DNA of 64,000 nt, from the NCBI RefSeq assembly GCF_016019935.1, contig NZ_JAECMT010000004.1:558833-622832 (forward strand), in the 5' to 3' direction. This document shows positions 28,124-37,176 of this stretch, in pieces. Numbering within the stretch: the stretch's first letter is position 1; each line of letters opens with the position of its first letter. This DNA is from Paenibacillus sp. GSMTC-2017. GTDB lineage: Bacteria; Bacillota; Bacilli; Paenibacillales; Paenibacillaceae. The translations under genes and the position numbers were made by a program. The notes under the pieces were generated by a model. The model was not told the origin of the DNA, did no database searches, and worked only from the letters and a program-made list of their open reading frames with translations.

Positions 28124-30100
28124 ATGAAAAAAATCATGATGTTACTGCTCGCGGTCACACTATTGCTCCAAACAGCATTTATCTCAGCCGATCCGAAAGC
28201 AAATGATGATGCTGTTAAGCTAGATAAGAGGGATGTTAGGGCATTTGCTAAACAATTTTTTGAACAGAAGGAAATAGCTGACCAACTAGCAGGTGCTGTT
28301 CTCGTTGTTGTCAAAGATGGGGAAGTTCTTCTGAATGAAGGGTATGGCTATGCTGACATAGCTACGAAAAAACCAGTTGATCCGCATAAAACAGTGTTCC
28401 GTATAGCGTCGGTAACGAAGTTAATAACAGCTGTAGGTATTATGCAACTAGCTGAAACAGGTAAAGTCGATTTAAACAAAGATGTACAAACATATTTACC
28501 AGATACCCAAATCCCGAATAAAACAGGTTTTCCGCTCACTTTAAAGCATCTTTTGACTCATACGTCTGGCTTTGACAATGGTACTGCAGCGGATCCAAAC
28601 AAACAATATTCACTTGAACAATATGTAAAAGATACGATGTCCACAGTAGTAGTAAAACCTGGTGAGGAGTACAACTATAATAACTTTGGGTATGATCTAC
28701 AAGGATATGTCATTGAGAAAGTATCAGCACTTTCCTATGAAGATTACTTAAATAAACATTTGTTTGATCCGTTAGGAATGGCTAATAGTAGTCTTATATT
28801 CAGTGAAGAAGTGAAAGAAGTCATTGCTACTCCTTATAATGGTGAACTTAAGCAAGCCGAGCACACGATTAACGAACCCATTAATATGCCTAAAGGAGGT
28901 ATGTTTTCTACTGGAACTGATATGGCTAACTTTCTTCTAGCAATGGTGAATGGTGGTAAATTCGGCGGTGAGCGAATCCTCACTGAAACGTCGGTGAAAG
29001 AAATGGTAAAGAGACAGGTTACAATCCATCCGGAACTTCCAGGTGTAGGTTACGGCTTCGAAACGCTCCACTCACAATCGTATAACGGTCATAAAGTCGT
29101 TGAGAAACTCGGAGATTTACCCGGCTTCCATTCAAATCTATGGCTACTACCCGATCAAAATACAGGGATGTTTATCGCTTTTAACAGTGATAAAGGTAAT
29201 CTGCGTATACCTTTTATAGAGCAGTTTATGAATCGTTATTTTCCCGATACCGGTAATAAACCTACCTTTATAACTCCAGCCCCGACTAAAGGGCAATTAC
29301 TGAGATTCGAGGGACAATACAATCATCTACGTAATCCTGCGAGGAATTTTAGCATTACGGCAACCGAAGGATCATTAATCGTGGAAGATTCGTCGGGAAC
29401 ACATATTTTGCGACAGGCTAGTGATATGTTGTTTTACGATGAGGAAGGTAATGGTGTTGGATTTAAGGTCGATGGGAATGGTGATATTAGTTACTTCAGC
29501 AACAATAAGACAGGCAGTTGGTATAAAAAGATGCTCAAATCAGATATGCATTTATTTAACGACGTTCCGAGTGATCATCCTTATGCTACGTACATTTATG
29601 GCTTAGTTAAAGCAGGAGTTCTCAAAGGGGTGGTGGGAAGCTTCGAGCCTGCGAAGGCAATGACTAGAGGTCAGTTTATGGGTCTAATTATTCCGTTATC
29701 CACTTATCCTATCACGACCCATCCGTCTACGTTTGTGGACACGAAAGGCCATCTATTTGAGCAAGAAATTCAGACAGCGCTTGAAATAGGCATTATTCAA
29801 GGATACTCTGGCAGTACGTTTGGTCCCGATAAGCCTTTGTCACGAGAACAAGCCGCATCAATTTTATGGCGATTGGTACGTATCCTTTTAGTTGGCGCAA
29901 CGCCAGAGAAAGTAGAACTGAAAGGGCCTTTCTCATCATGGGCATCTGAAGGTATTCAATATGTTGTAGGCAATCAACTCCATGGACCTGATGTAAAAGT
30001 AGCTACTGGTCCGATTGACTATAGAGCGAAAGATAATATGCTAAATCAAGAAGTAGCGGCCATGTTGTACCGCTTGCTACAAGAAGCTACAAAAGAATGA
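28124..30100 (+). CDS. Secreted serine hydrolase (beta-lactamase class C fold) with SLH repeats
   Basis: Exported protein of 658 residues. A signal peptide (about 1-22) leads into a class-C beta-lactamase/DD-peptidase fold (about 40-385): the nucleophile SxxK is S96-V-T-K99 and YxN is Y185-N-N187. A linker domain (about 395-470) is followed by two or three S-layer-homology repeats (about 485-655, starting FNDVPSDHPYATYIYGL) that would tether it to cell-wall polymer. It may cut peptidoglycan or D-amino-acid peptides; a true beta-lactamase is less likely. AAAGGAG precedes the ATG. A palindrome upstream may be its operator. Confidence 0.92.
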   Translation: MKKIMMLLLAVTLLLQTAFISADPKANDDAVKLDKRDVRAFAKQFFEQKEIADQLAGAVLVVVKDGEVLLNEGYGYADIATKKPVDPHKTVFRIASVTKLITAVGIMQLAETGKVDLNKDVQTYLPDTQIPNKTGFPLTLKHLLTHTSGFDNGTAADPNKQYSLEQYVKDTMSTVVVKPGEEYNYNNFGYDLQGYVIEKVSALSYEDYLNKHLFDPLGMANSSLIFSEEVKEVIATPYNGELKQAEHTINEPINMPKGGMFSTGTDMANFLLAMVNGGKFGGERILTETSVKEMVKRQVTIHPELPGVGYGFETLHSQSYNGHKVVEKLGDLPGFHSNLWLLPDQNTGMFIAFNSDKGNLRIPFIEQFMNRYFPDTGNKPTFITPAPTKGQLLRFEGQYNHLRNPARNFSITATEGSLIVEDSSGTHILRQASDMLFYDEEGNGVGFKVDGNGDISYFSNNKTGSWYKKMLKSDMHLFNDVPSDHPYATYIYGLVKAGVLKGVVGSFEPAKAMTRGQFMGLIIPLSTYPITTHPSTFVDTKGHLFEQEIQTALEIGIIQGYSGSTFGPDKPLSREQAASILWRLVRILLVGATPEKVELKGPFSSWASEGIQYVVGNQLHGPDVKVATGPIDYRAKDNMLNQEVAAMLYRLLQEATKE

Positions 30101-30104
30101 AAAA

Positions 30105-30129
30105 GGAGCGGTATCCCCGCTCCATTTTT
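30105..30129 (+). terminator. Intrinsic terminator after the SLH-hydrolase gene
   Basis: GGAGCGG and CCGCTCC arms with a 5-base loop, followed by ATTTTTTT. Confidence 0.9.
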
Positions 30130-30168
30130 TTCACGTAACATTGATTTCTATTTATATAGACGTACAAA

Positions 30169-30654
30169 TTACTTCGCCGTTGACAAGCTCGCTGCGACAA
30201 CTTTACTGATGCCAGAAATCATACCAAGATGAACGGCTTCATGGGCGACTGCGAAGTTAAATAACTCACCGGCAGTATAGAAACGAAAAGGGCCTAGTTC
30301 AAATGGAACGGCTAGTGTTTTTTCAAGAGATTCCACAGTTACATTTGCTAATGCTTCACATTGATCAGATAGATTACGAATGAGTTCATCCTTAGTTGGT
30401 GGAATAGTAGTCCAGTCACTCGGTTTCGTCCCGGTTACAAACAATGCTTCATAGTTATTGGGTGTTTTGTAATCAATCGGCACACTATTTCTTAGAAACC
30501 AATTCATCATCGTTATGATGTGACCGACATTCCATTTGATTGTATGATTAAACGCCTCAGGCTGAACATCGTACCAGTCGTCTGGAATCGCTTGAATGGA
30601 ACCGATCACCAATTGCCGAACAGTTACTGCCGATTGAATCATTGTTTGTGTCAT
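30169..30654 (-). CDS. DinB-like four-helix protein
   Basis: Cytoplasmic protein of 161 residues with the DinB/YfiT-like four-helix-bundle pattern: NVGHIITMMNWFL supplies one histidine, and AHEAVHLGMISG near the C-terminus supplies two more, the usual three-histidine metal site. Members include bacillithiol-dependent transferases, but many are uncharacterised. GAGGAGG precedes the ATG. It is monocistronic on the minus strand. Confidence 0.85.
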   Translation of the reverse strand: MTQTMIQSAVTVRQLVIGSIQAIPDDWYDVQPEAFNHTIKWNVGHIITMMNWFLRNSVPIDYKTPNNYEALFVTGTKPSDWTTIPPTKDELIRNLSDQCEALANVTVESLEKTLAVPFELGPFRFYTAGELFNFAVAHEAVHLGMISGISKVVAASLSTAK

Positions 30655-30770
30655 AAGTAAATCCTCCTCAAAGGTTTAGGTTAGTTGCTACAATTCAAAT
30701 CCTAGCCCCATAAGGAGTGCCATAACCATACATTTTAGTGCTATTTACTGCCAATATACATCTATTTCGC

Positions 30771-30820
30771 AAAAAAAACGATTGATTACTCATTAGGATG
30801 AGCAGTCAATCGATTTTTTG
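30771..30820 (-). terminator. Terminator at the end of the unknown membrane-protein gene
   Basis: On the minus strand, CGATTGA and TCAATCG arms with an inner CAT/ATG pair are followed by TTTTTTTT. The plus-strand reading also ends in six T, so it may work both ways. Confidence 0.8.
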
Positions 30821-32038
30821 CTAACTAACGTTTTTCTCTTTCAACATCAGCGCAACTAGCTTGGCGCCAGCATTTTGCCAATTATAATAGGTACGTTCAG
30901 GTACATACGTTCGAAACCACTCATATGCTTCCAATGAGGCAGAATCTAATTTATTTGATGAATATCGCAAGCTATATGGTTTGATTCCAACGATATAAGG
31001 GAAATAAAGTGCATTATAGAAACGCCACTCATCTGCTGTACCAAATGTGTCTTCTTGTCGTGGTTTGAGATTTCCGATGCTTTCCAAAAGAATAGTTTTC
31101 AGCTCAATCGCCCGTTCGATCAATTCATCATCAGCATTACGTTCGCGGAGGCGGCGATCGATCAGTCGCAACTGAGTTAGAGGACTTGCTGCAAGCCGCT
31201 GCAAATCGCCAAATTGACTTAATGCTCGCCGAGTGTGCCTATAAATCTCCTCTTCATCCATTTCTTCAGGTTCCGCTTGATTATCAATTCGGAGTTCAGC
31301 ATCTTCTACCATACGTAAACGAGCACGTTTCTGACGTAGCTTTGGGAGTGTTGCAAAGACGAACTTATCCAAGAAAGTACGAATCTGAGATACAAATACT
31401 TGGTAGGATACCGATGCACAGATGCTAATAAGTAATAATAATACCATTTTGCGATCCCACTCAGCACCAATATGGATGACGAGTGCCACTTGTCCAGAAA
31501 ATAGGAGGGCAAATAGTATGGAATAATCTAATGACCGGAGAAGGTCTGGAAGCCATGCTTCACCGTGTGATTGTAATTTTTTTATCAATTCCCAAATGGC
31601 GAAAAAACTTAGTGTTAATCCGAATATATGTAACTCCCACACGAATGGGATGCGAAGCCACGAAACCCAATCATTAAGCAATATAAACGTATATAGGAGT
31701 AAAAGAGGTAAGTCAACGATTCGATTCATGGACGTTGAACGATTCCACATAACTATAGTTTTCTGATGGGAATCATTCTGAGTGAAATAAGTTTGTAATA
31801 ACGTTATCCCCCATATAACAAACGATAGATGCAAGCACAAAGCAGTAATGGAGTCATAGTAGAGTAATGTTTCACCAGCAGATGATACTAATTGCGTTCC
31901 AATTCCGATGGCAATTAAAATAATGCTTACTCCAAACGCTATAAATCGCATATTTTGTTTATCTCGGTTACACATATATAGTCCAAGCCACAATAATAAA
32001 CCGAACATCATATATGATATTGTCATGGTAACAATCAC
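30821..32038 (-). CDS. Membrane protein of unknown function
   Basis: Protein of 405 residues. The N-terminal half (about 1-235) has seven or so hydrophobic segments; the C-terminal half is soluble, helical and charged, with YRHTRRALSQFGDLQRLA and, near the end, RFYNALYFPYIVGIKPYSLR. I recognise no family. The bundle-plus-cytoplasmic-helix layout suggests a sensor or signalling scaffold, but no catalytic motif is visible. The GTG at 32038 has GGAG seven bases upstream. It lies 38 bases after the MBL-fold gene on the same strand and may be cotranscribed. Confidence 0.7.
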   Translation of the reverse strand: MIVTMTISYMMFGLLLWLGLYMCNRDKQNMRFIAFGVSIILIAIGIGTQLVSSAGETLLYYDSITALCLHLSFVIWGITLLQTYFTQNDSHQKTIVMWNRSTSMNRIVDLPLLLLYTFILLNDWVSWLRIPFVWELHIFGLTLSFFAIWELIKKLQSHGEAWLPDLLRSLDYSILFALLFSGQVALVIHIGAEWDRKMVLLLLISICASVSYQVFVSQIRTFLDKFVFATLPKLRQKRARLRMVEDAELRIDNQAEPEEMDEEEIYRHTRRALSQFGDLQRLAASPLTQLRLIDRRLRERNADDELIERAIELKTILLESIGNLKPRQEDTFGTADEWRFYNALYFPYIVGIKPYSLRYSSNKLDSASLEAYEWFRTYVPERTYYNWQNAGAKLVALMLKEKNVS

Positions 32039-32076
32039 TTCTTTACTCCATATTTTAATTAAGCGCGCAAATCAAC

Positions 32077-32814
32077 TTACAATAGCAAACATTCGTTAGT
32101 TTCTAGAATAGCAAGTTCAATCTTTCCCTCTGCACTAGCTAATAATCGATCTAGTACATTTGGTGTTTCGGCATAGAGTGGTGGGTGATGAATCGCTTTG
32201 TAATGTATGGGTACGAGCACGCTTGCTTCCAACACTAATGCAGCTGCAGCAGCTTGTTCAGGTGTTAACGTAATTGGTTGCCCGCTTGGACGGAGCCGAG
32301 GGAGCTCAAGAACAGCACCGTTAACCGGTAAACATGCAGCATCAAAAGGACCATATGCCTTTTGAATCTTCCACCAATAACCATGCCATAATGTGTCTCC
32401 GGAATGAATGAGTTTTTTCCCTTCTTCTGCTACTATCCAAGATACTTGTGGATCACCAAGACCATCAACGGATTGAGCGGCCGTTATTATGAAGCCTTCT
32501 ATAGCAATGGTATCACCAAGCGATACCCCAATTAACTGCTTTAGAGGACTGCCTTCGACGAGTTTAAGTGAATCCTGAGGCAAATAAACGGGGATATCGT
32601 CACCATAAAAACGTATGATTGCTTCTGGATCAAAATGATCTCCATGGTGGTGTGTTATAAAGACAGCATCTACTGGACCGAATTCATCAAGTGGAACAAG
32701 CTCTTCGTGCGAAGTACCGAATGCGGTTGGGAAATGGTATAGCGGATCAATTACGATGTTCTGATCTTCACCTTGAACATAAATGCCTGCCCATGGCATT
32801 TTCTTGATTAACAT
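32077..32814 (-). CDS. MBL-fold metal-dependent hydrolase
   Basis: Metallo-beta-lactamase-fold protein of about 245 residues. The metal motif THHHGDHFD, a further HSGDT motif and a late IHYKAIHH segment provide the usual histidine and aspartate ligands. It resembles the UlaG-like/UPF0173 branch, acting on an unknown ester or nucleotide-like substrate. The ATG at 32814 is preferred because GGAGAGG lies nine bases upstream; an ATG at 32832 precedes that site. Confidence 0.85.
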   Translation of the reverse strand: MLIKKMPWAGIYVQGEDQNIVIDPLYHFPTAFGTSHEELVPLDEFGPVDAVFITHHHGDHFDPEAIIRFYGDDIPVYLPQDSLKLVEGSPLKQLIGVSLGDTIAIEGFIITAAQSVDGLGDPQVSWIVAEEGKKLIHSGDTLWHGYWWKIQKAYGPFDAACLPVNGAVLELPRLRPSGQPITLTPEQAAAAALVLEASVLVPIHYKAIHHPPLYAETPNVLDRLLASAEGKIELAILETNECLLL

Positions 32815-32952
32815 AACATTCATCCTCTCCATTAATGGAATGACTAAACGGTATCGTAATTATCTTAGTAATAATTGGATAATGGTGTAAATAGTAAATT
32901 TCACTTGTGATAAAATAAAATGATATTCAATTTGTCCGAAGGATTGTGAGCT

Positions 32953-35247
32953 ATGGTAAACTTCCGCCTAAATACAAGTATGAACCGCTTGTTCATTTAT
33001 GGCATTCTCATTCTATGTATATGCGCAACATCGTACATTCAGTTTCGCTCTTTGACGACACCGGCTACCGGGATATTCGTTGAACGGAATAACTCAGCGG
33101 AATGGATAGTTTCATTTGTTATGGATCGACCTATTACTAGAGGGATGAACATCGAGGCTGGTGATCGTATTTTATCTTTCGATGATTCATCTAACCCTAA
33201 GCTTTTTGTATTAAATAATGAGAAGATGATAACTGATGTCAAAAAGATAAAGCTGCTGGATAAGCAGGGATTGCAGCGAACAATTGTTATTGAACCGACG
33301 CAGAGCGATAAGTTTGAGATAGGCTTTTCGTTTCTAATAGAAATATTTCTTCTCGGTGTTGGCTGGTATGCTTTTAGGAAAATGCCAGATTCACGCCTTA
33401 TACATAAGTTTTTCTTGATCAACATGGTTATTGCTTTCTGTATTGTTGCGATGTTTTCAGAAGAAATTCATCTTTCTTACTACTTTCTTCCGTACTGTGT
33501 CATTTGGCTTCCTTATCTTCTGCTCTCCTTTTATTTACTTTTTGCATTTCGGTCCATCCATTTCAAGTTTCATCGATTACTGCAATTTTATCGCTTATAT
33601 GCGATAGGTTTTTCCATATGTACAACTTACTTCTTCTATAAACAAGTGACTTATCAATGGGTGACCGATGTATTTAACATCGTTCTCATTTTAACGTTAA
33701 TGATTATTGGTGGAATTACGGCAATGTGCTGGACAAGACTAGACAGAATCGAGAAGAGGCAACTATTCATTTTGTTTATCGGAGTATTAATTAGCATACT
33801 GCCCTATGTGTTACTACATGCTATTCCTGACTTACTTTGGACCGGATTTATTGTGTCTATTAAATACACGTTCATCGGTCTAGTTCCGATTTCTGGCACA
33901 TTAACTTATTTACTCGTTCGACGCCAAATCATCGACTTGAAGATGTATGTTCCTAAGATCATTATTCACATCCTATATTATAGCTTAGCATTAGGCTTGA
34001 TTTTGTGGTCGTCTGATTTGGGGGAAATCGGTTATGGGATTTTGTTATTTATTGTGTTCGGATTGATGACTTATGGTTATCGCTTACTGCTTAAACGATT
34101 GAAGCGTCAAGAAGACAGCAAGGAAGATTGGCTTGAAAATCAGAAGCTTCGTTTATCACTACAATTGGCAGAGAAAAAGTATATTCGTGATAGTCTTAAA
34201 CTGTTTTCCAGTGTATTAGAAGATAAAATAAAGTTGCAAGGTTCTGCGCTGGTCTATATGGATGATGTTGCAGAACCCGTTGCACATCTTTCAGGTATAT
34301 ACGAATTCTCTAATCGCAATGATTGGAGCAATATGGACGAATTTGATCAAGTATTAGAGCTATCCCTCGGGCCGAAGCAGAGAAAGCTAGGCTACCTCTG
34401 TCTTAGTTCAAAGAGGAATGGCGCACAATTTACAACTATGGAACGAGATGAGATCGAGAGGTTCAGAGTCCAGTTGACCGAGGTACTCTCTAATGGAAAG
34501 AGGTTGTTCCAGCTTCAGAGTGAATACGAGTACAATAAGGATCAGATGAAACGGCATGAACATCAATTACATGATTTTCGCACGTATAGTCAAATGTTAG
34601 TCGAAGCGCGAGAAGCGGAGAAAATACGAATATCATATTTTTTGCATGATGACTTACTTCAAAATTTAATTTTCTTATCACGTGATATTGAAGAGCTTCA
34701 CGATACTGGAAGATATGAAGCAGAGCGGGCAGCAGCTTGGCTGAAGTGCTTATACGATTCGCAGTGCAGCATTCGGTCTTTAAGCGACCATTTGTACCCG
34801 CATATATTAGATCGTGGAGATTTAAAAGAAGCATTAACGTGGTGTATGCGTGATATGAACCGTGAAGATATGATGGCAGTAGCTCTACAGTATGAAGTGC
34901 CTGTGCCAGAGCCTTTTCCCGCTTTTATTAAAGCTAATATGTTTAGAGCTATTCGAGAACTTATCGTCAATTGTTTCAAACATGCTGAAGCGACAGAATT
35001 GAACGTTCGAGTCTGGATGCTGAATGAACGTATTTATTGTAGCGTTTCTGATAATGGTAAAGGTTTTTCTGACATCTCATTGATAAGGCATCATGCTGGA
35101 GGAGGGAAGAGTTTCGGTCTCCTGTCAGTATGCGATCAAATCGAGCATTTAGGAGGACATGTAGATGTCAATTCCGTACTAGGTAAAGGTACGACAGTAA
35201 CATTAAATCTTCCTCTCATGAAGAAAGGAATATCCTATGAACGATAA
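32953..35247 (+). CDS. ComP-like sensor histidine kinase
   Basis: Sensor kinase of 764 residues. Layout: a membrane segment (about 12-30), an extracellular PDZ-like region (about 35-118, with EAGDRILSFDD), about seven to nine further membrane segments (to about 378), a GAF-like segment (about 405-515), a HisKA_3 dimerisation box with H565 in FLHDDLLQN, and an ATPase domain (N box near RELIVNCFKHAEA, then SDNGKGF). Size and order match B. subtilis ComP. It overlaps the response regulator gene by 11 bases. No ComQ or ComX gene lies alongside, so its signal is unknown. Confidence 0.9.
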   Translation: MVNFRLNTSMNRLFIYGILILCICATSYIQFRSLTTPATGIFVERNNSAEWIVSFVMDRPITRGMNIEAGDRILSFDDSSNPKLFVLNNEKMITDVKKIKLLDKQGLQRTIVIEPTQSDKFEIGFSFLIEIFLLGVGWYAFRKMPDSRLIHKFFLINMVIAFCIVAMFSEEIHLSYYFLPYCVIWLPYLLLSFYLLFAFRSIHFKFHRLLQFYRLYAIGFSICTTYFFYKQVTYQWVTDVFNIVLILTLMIIGGITAMCWTRLDRIEKRQLFILFIGVLISILPYVLLHAIPDLLWTGFIVSIKYTFIGLVPISGTLTYLLVRRQIIDLKMYVPKIIIHILYYSLALGLILWSSDLGEIGYGILLFIVFGLMTYGYRLLLKRLKRQEDSKEDWLENQKLRLSLQLAEKKYIRDSLKLFSSVLEDKIKLQGSALVYMDDVAEPVAHLSGIYEFSNRNDWSNMDEFDQVLELSLGPKQRKLGYLCLSSKRNGAQFTTMERDEIERFRVQLTEVLSNGKRLFQLQSEYEYNKDQMKRHEHQLHDFRTYSQMLVEAREAEKIRISYFLHDDLLQNLIFLSRDIEELHDTGRYEAERAAAWLKCLYDSQCSIRSLSDHLYPHILDRGDLKEALTWCMRDMNREDMMAVALQYEVPVPEPFPAFIKANMFRAIRELIVNCFKHAEATELNVRVWMLNERIYCSVSDNGKGFSDISLIRHHAGGGKSFGLLSVCDQIEHLGGHVDVNSVLGKGTTVTLNLPLMKKGISYER

Positions 35248-35866
35248 TATACGTGTTTATTTACTTGATGATCATCCACTAGTACTAGAAGGACTTAAAA
35301 ATCGTCTTGATGCTGAGCCAGGTATAGAAGTGTTACGTACTTTTACAGATCCTCGTGATTTTAGCGCTCAAATGGAGCGAGTTTGTCCAGATGTCGTATT
35401 ACTAGATATTTCACTTCCACATATGGATGGTTTTCAATTAGCAGAGCAGTTGAAAGAACGTTACGGAAATACGCTCAAAGTCATTTTATTATCTGGGTAT
35501 ACATATGAGGATTTTTATTATAAAGCTTATAAAATCGGTGTACATGCTTATTTGTCCAAACAGGTTTCGTATGCCAAAATTATTAATGCGATTAAGCAAA
35601 GTGTACTCGGTCACATTATTATTCCGGAAGGACTTGGAGCTGCAAATGTTTCGCCAGATGCACTAACTCCTGCTGAACGTGCCGTACTTCAATTGCTCGC
35701 TAAGGAGAAAACAAACAAAGAAATTTCTGAGGAGCTTGCTATTAGTAAAAGAACGGTGGAATACCACTTAAACGCTATTAATGGAAAGCTTGGGGTGAAA
35801 ACACGTATCGGTGCGGTTGTAAAAGGGTTTGAGTTAGGTCATCTTACTTTTTTAGGAGAGAAGTAG
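35237..35866 (+). CDS. NarL/FixJ-family response regulator (ComA-like)
   Basis: Response regulator of 209 residues paired with the overlapping kinase gene. The receiver has acidic residues D11/D12, phosphoacceptor D57 in LLDISLP and a lysine in YLSKQ. A LuxR-type helix-turn-helix (about 145-200: LTPAERAVLQLLAKEKTNKEI) binds DNA. AAAGGA stands six bases before the ATG. An ECF sigma operon begins 60-85 bases downstream without a clear terminator, so readthrough control is possible. Confidence 0.92.
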   Translation: MNDNIRVYLLDDHPLVLEGLKNRLDAEPGIEVLRTFTDPRDFSAQMERVCPDVVLLDISLPHMDGFQLAEQLKERYGNTLKVILLSGYTYEDFYYKAYKIGVHAYLSKQVSYAKIINAIKQSVLGHIIIPEGLGAANVSPDALTPAERAVLQLLAKEKTNKEISEELAISKRTVEYHLNAINGKLGVKTRIGAVVKGFELGHLTFLGEK

Positions 35867-35950
35867 AACCCCCGAAATTTATTTTTAAAAAGAGTGCAGG
35901 GGTTACTCTGGTAGTAGACGTCTATAGTAATGGGAAAGGAGGAGAGCGAC

Positions 35951-36529
35951 ATTTTTGATGAAGCATGGATTGAAGCAGTACGTGACGGCGGGCCCGAGCA
36001 CTATCGACCGTTCGTGCAGGCTTATGGTCCGTATATATACAAAACCGTCTACGCTGTGCTGCATTCGCCGCATGATGCGGAGGATGTAACACAAGAAGTG
36101 TTATTGCAAATTTATCGCTCCCTCCCTAATTACCGAATGGATGGACTTAAGACATGGATAACTCGGATTGCTGTGAATCGAGCAATCGATTTTAAGAGGA
36201 GCAGAGCAAGAAGACCAGAGCAGTTGATGGAGCAAGAATCGGTTGATCGACAGGAAATTACGCTTACGACCGAAGGGATGCTGGATGCATCTCCGACACC
36301 GGCTGCTGAGGATATTGCGTTGCGACGCGAGAAGAGGAAAGTTATTCAGGCAGGTATTAACGGATTGCCAAACAATTACCGCGAAGTTGTCACTGCATTT
36401 TACATAGAAGAGAAAAGTTATGAGCAGATAGCTGCAGAAACAGGACTTGAGCTCAAAAGTGTAGAGTCTAGATTATACCGAGCAAGAGGTTGGATGAAAC
36501 AACACTGGCGAAAGGAGGATTTCGAATGA
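35951..36529 (+). CDS. ECF-type RNA polymerase sigma factor
   Basis: Extracytoplasmic-function sigma factor of about 192-199 residues. Region 2 has HSPHDAEDVTQEVLLQIYRSL and TWITRIAVNRAID; region 4 has YREVVTAFYIEEKSYEQIA and a helix-turn-helix ending in SVESRLYRAR. Start choice is odd: the only good ribosome binding site, AAAGGAGG (35936-35943), lies inside the longest frame (ATG 35930) and points to an ATT at 35951. I give the ATT start as preferred but unproven; if wrong, the protein begins at 35930 with seven more residues. The stop overlaps the anti-sigma start. Confidence 0.85.
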   Translation: MFDEAWIEAVRDGGPEHYRPFVQAYGPYIYKTVYAVLHSPHDAEDVTQEVLLQIYRSLPNYRMDGLKTWITRIAVNRAIDFKRSRARRPEQLMEQESVDRQEITLTTEGMLDASPTPAAEDIALRREKRKVIQAGINGLPNNYREVVTAFYIEEKSYEQIAAETGLELKSVESRLYRARGWMKQHWRKEDFE

Positions 36530-37128
36530 ATAGAATGGATGCTGGTCATTTATCAATCGAACAATTACTGGCGTATGTAAATAACGGGTTAGACGAACGA
36601 GGACGCGAGCTGGTAGATCAAGAATTACTTGTTTGTGAACAATGCATGGGGCTATTCATGACCGTTATGGAAGACTCCGGCGACAACACTATCTATTCGG
36701 AGTCCTATTTGCCAGACTTTGACCAGCTTGAGGAACGTGTTATTGGAGAGCTTATGATTACTGCTGTAGACTTCGGAGAGAAGACGGCATTTGTGGATAA
36801 TAGGTTGTCGCAGTTGGACGGAGATAAGGATCAAACGGTTATCCTTTCGCAGCAGTCGCTTAGTTCGGTACGCAAGAAACGTGGATCATGGCTTGGACAT
36901 CCTATCATGCAATATACGATAGCAGCTTCTATTACATTATTGTTGCTGGCAACGGGAGTTTTAGCTGAGTTTTCTGGGCGGCTTCAGTCGCTGGACGGTG
37001 AGAAAGTAGCACCACCACCATTCGTCGCGCATGAGGAGTGGAAAGAAGATCCAACGTGGTCGGACCGTATGCTTAACCATACAAGCAACTGGATAGACGA
37101 CTTACAGCAATCACGATTCAATAACTAA
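36526..37128 (+). CDS. Probable anti-sigma factor
   Basis: Single-pass membrane protein of 200 residues overlapping the sigma gene by four bases (ATGA) behind a perfect AAAGGAGG site. The N-terminus has a degenerate zinc-finger anti-sigma pattern: C37 and C40 in VCEQC, with E33 where the usual histidine stands. A membrane segment (about 129-147) and an outside tail of about 50 residues follow. It should hold the sigma factor at the membrane until an envelope signal arrives. Confidence 0.8.
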   Translation: MNRMDAGHLSIEQLLAYVNNGLDERGRELVDQELLVCEQCMGLFMTVMEDSGDNTIYSESYLPDFDQLEERVIGELMITAVDFGEKTAFVDNRLSQLDGDKDQTVILSQQSLSSVRKKRGSWLGHPIMQYTIAASITLLLLATGVLAEFSGRLQSLDGEKVAPPPFVAHEEWKEDPTWSDRMLNHTSNWIDDLQQSRFNN

Positions 37129-37176
37129 CATTTGAGTGAACATATACGATTTAGTTACAACTATTGAAAGGAATGA

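Noticed and set aside
35868..35903. AACCCC/GGGGTT inverted repeat between the response regulator and sigma genes as a terminator
   Set aside because: The arms are six bases with a 24-base loop and no T run follows.
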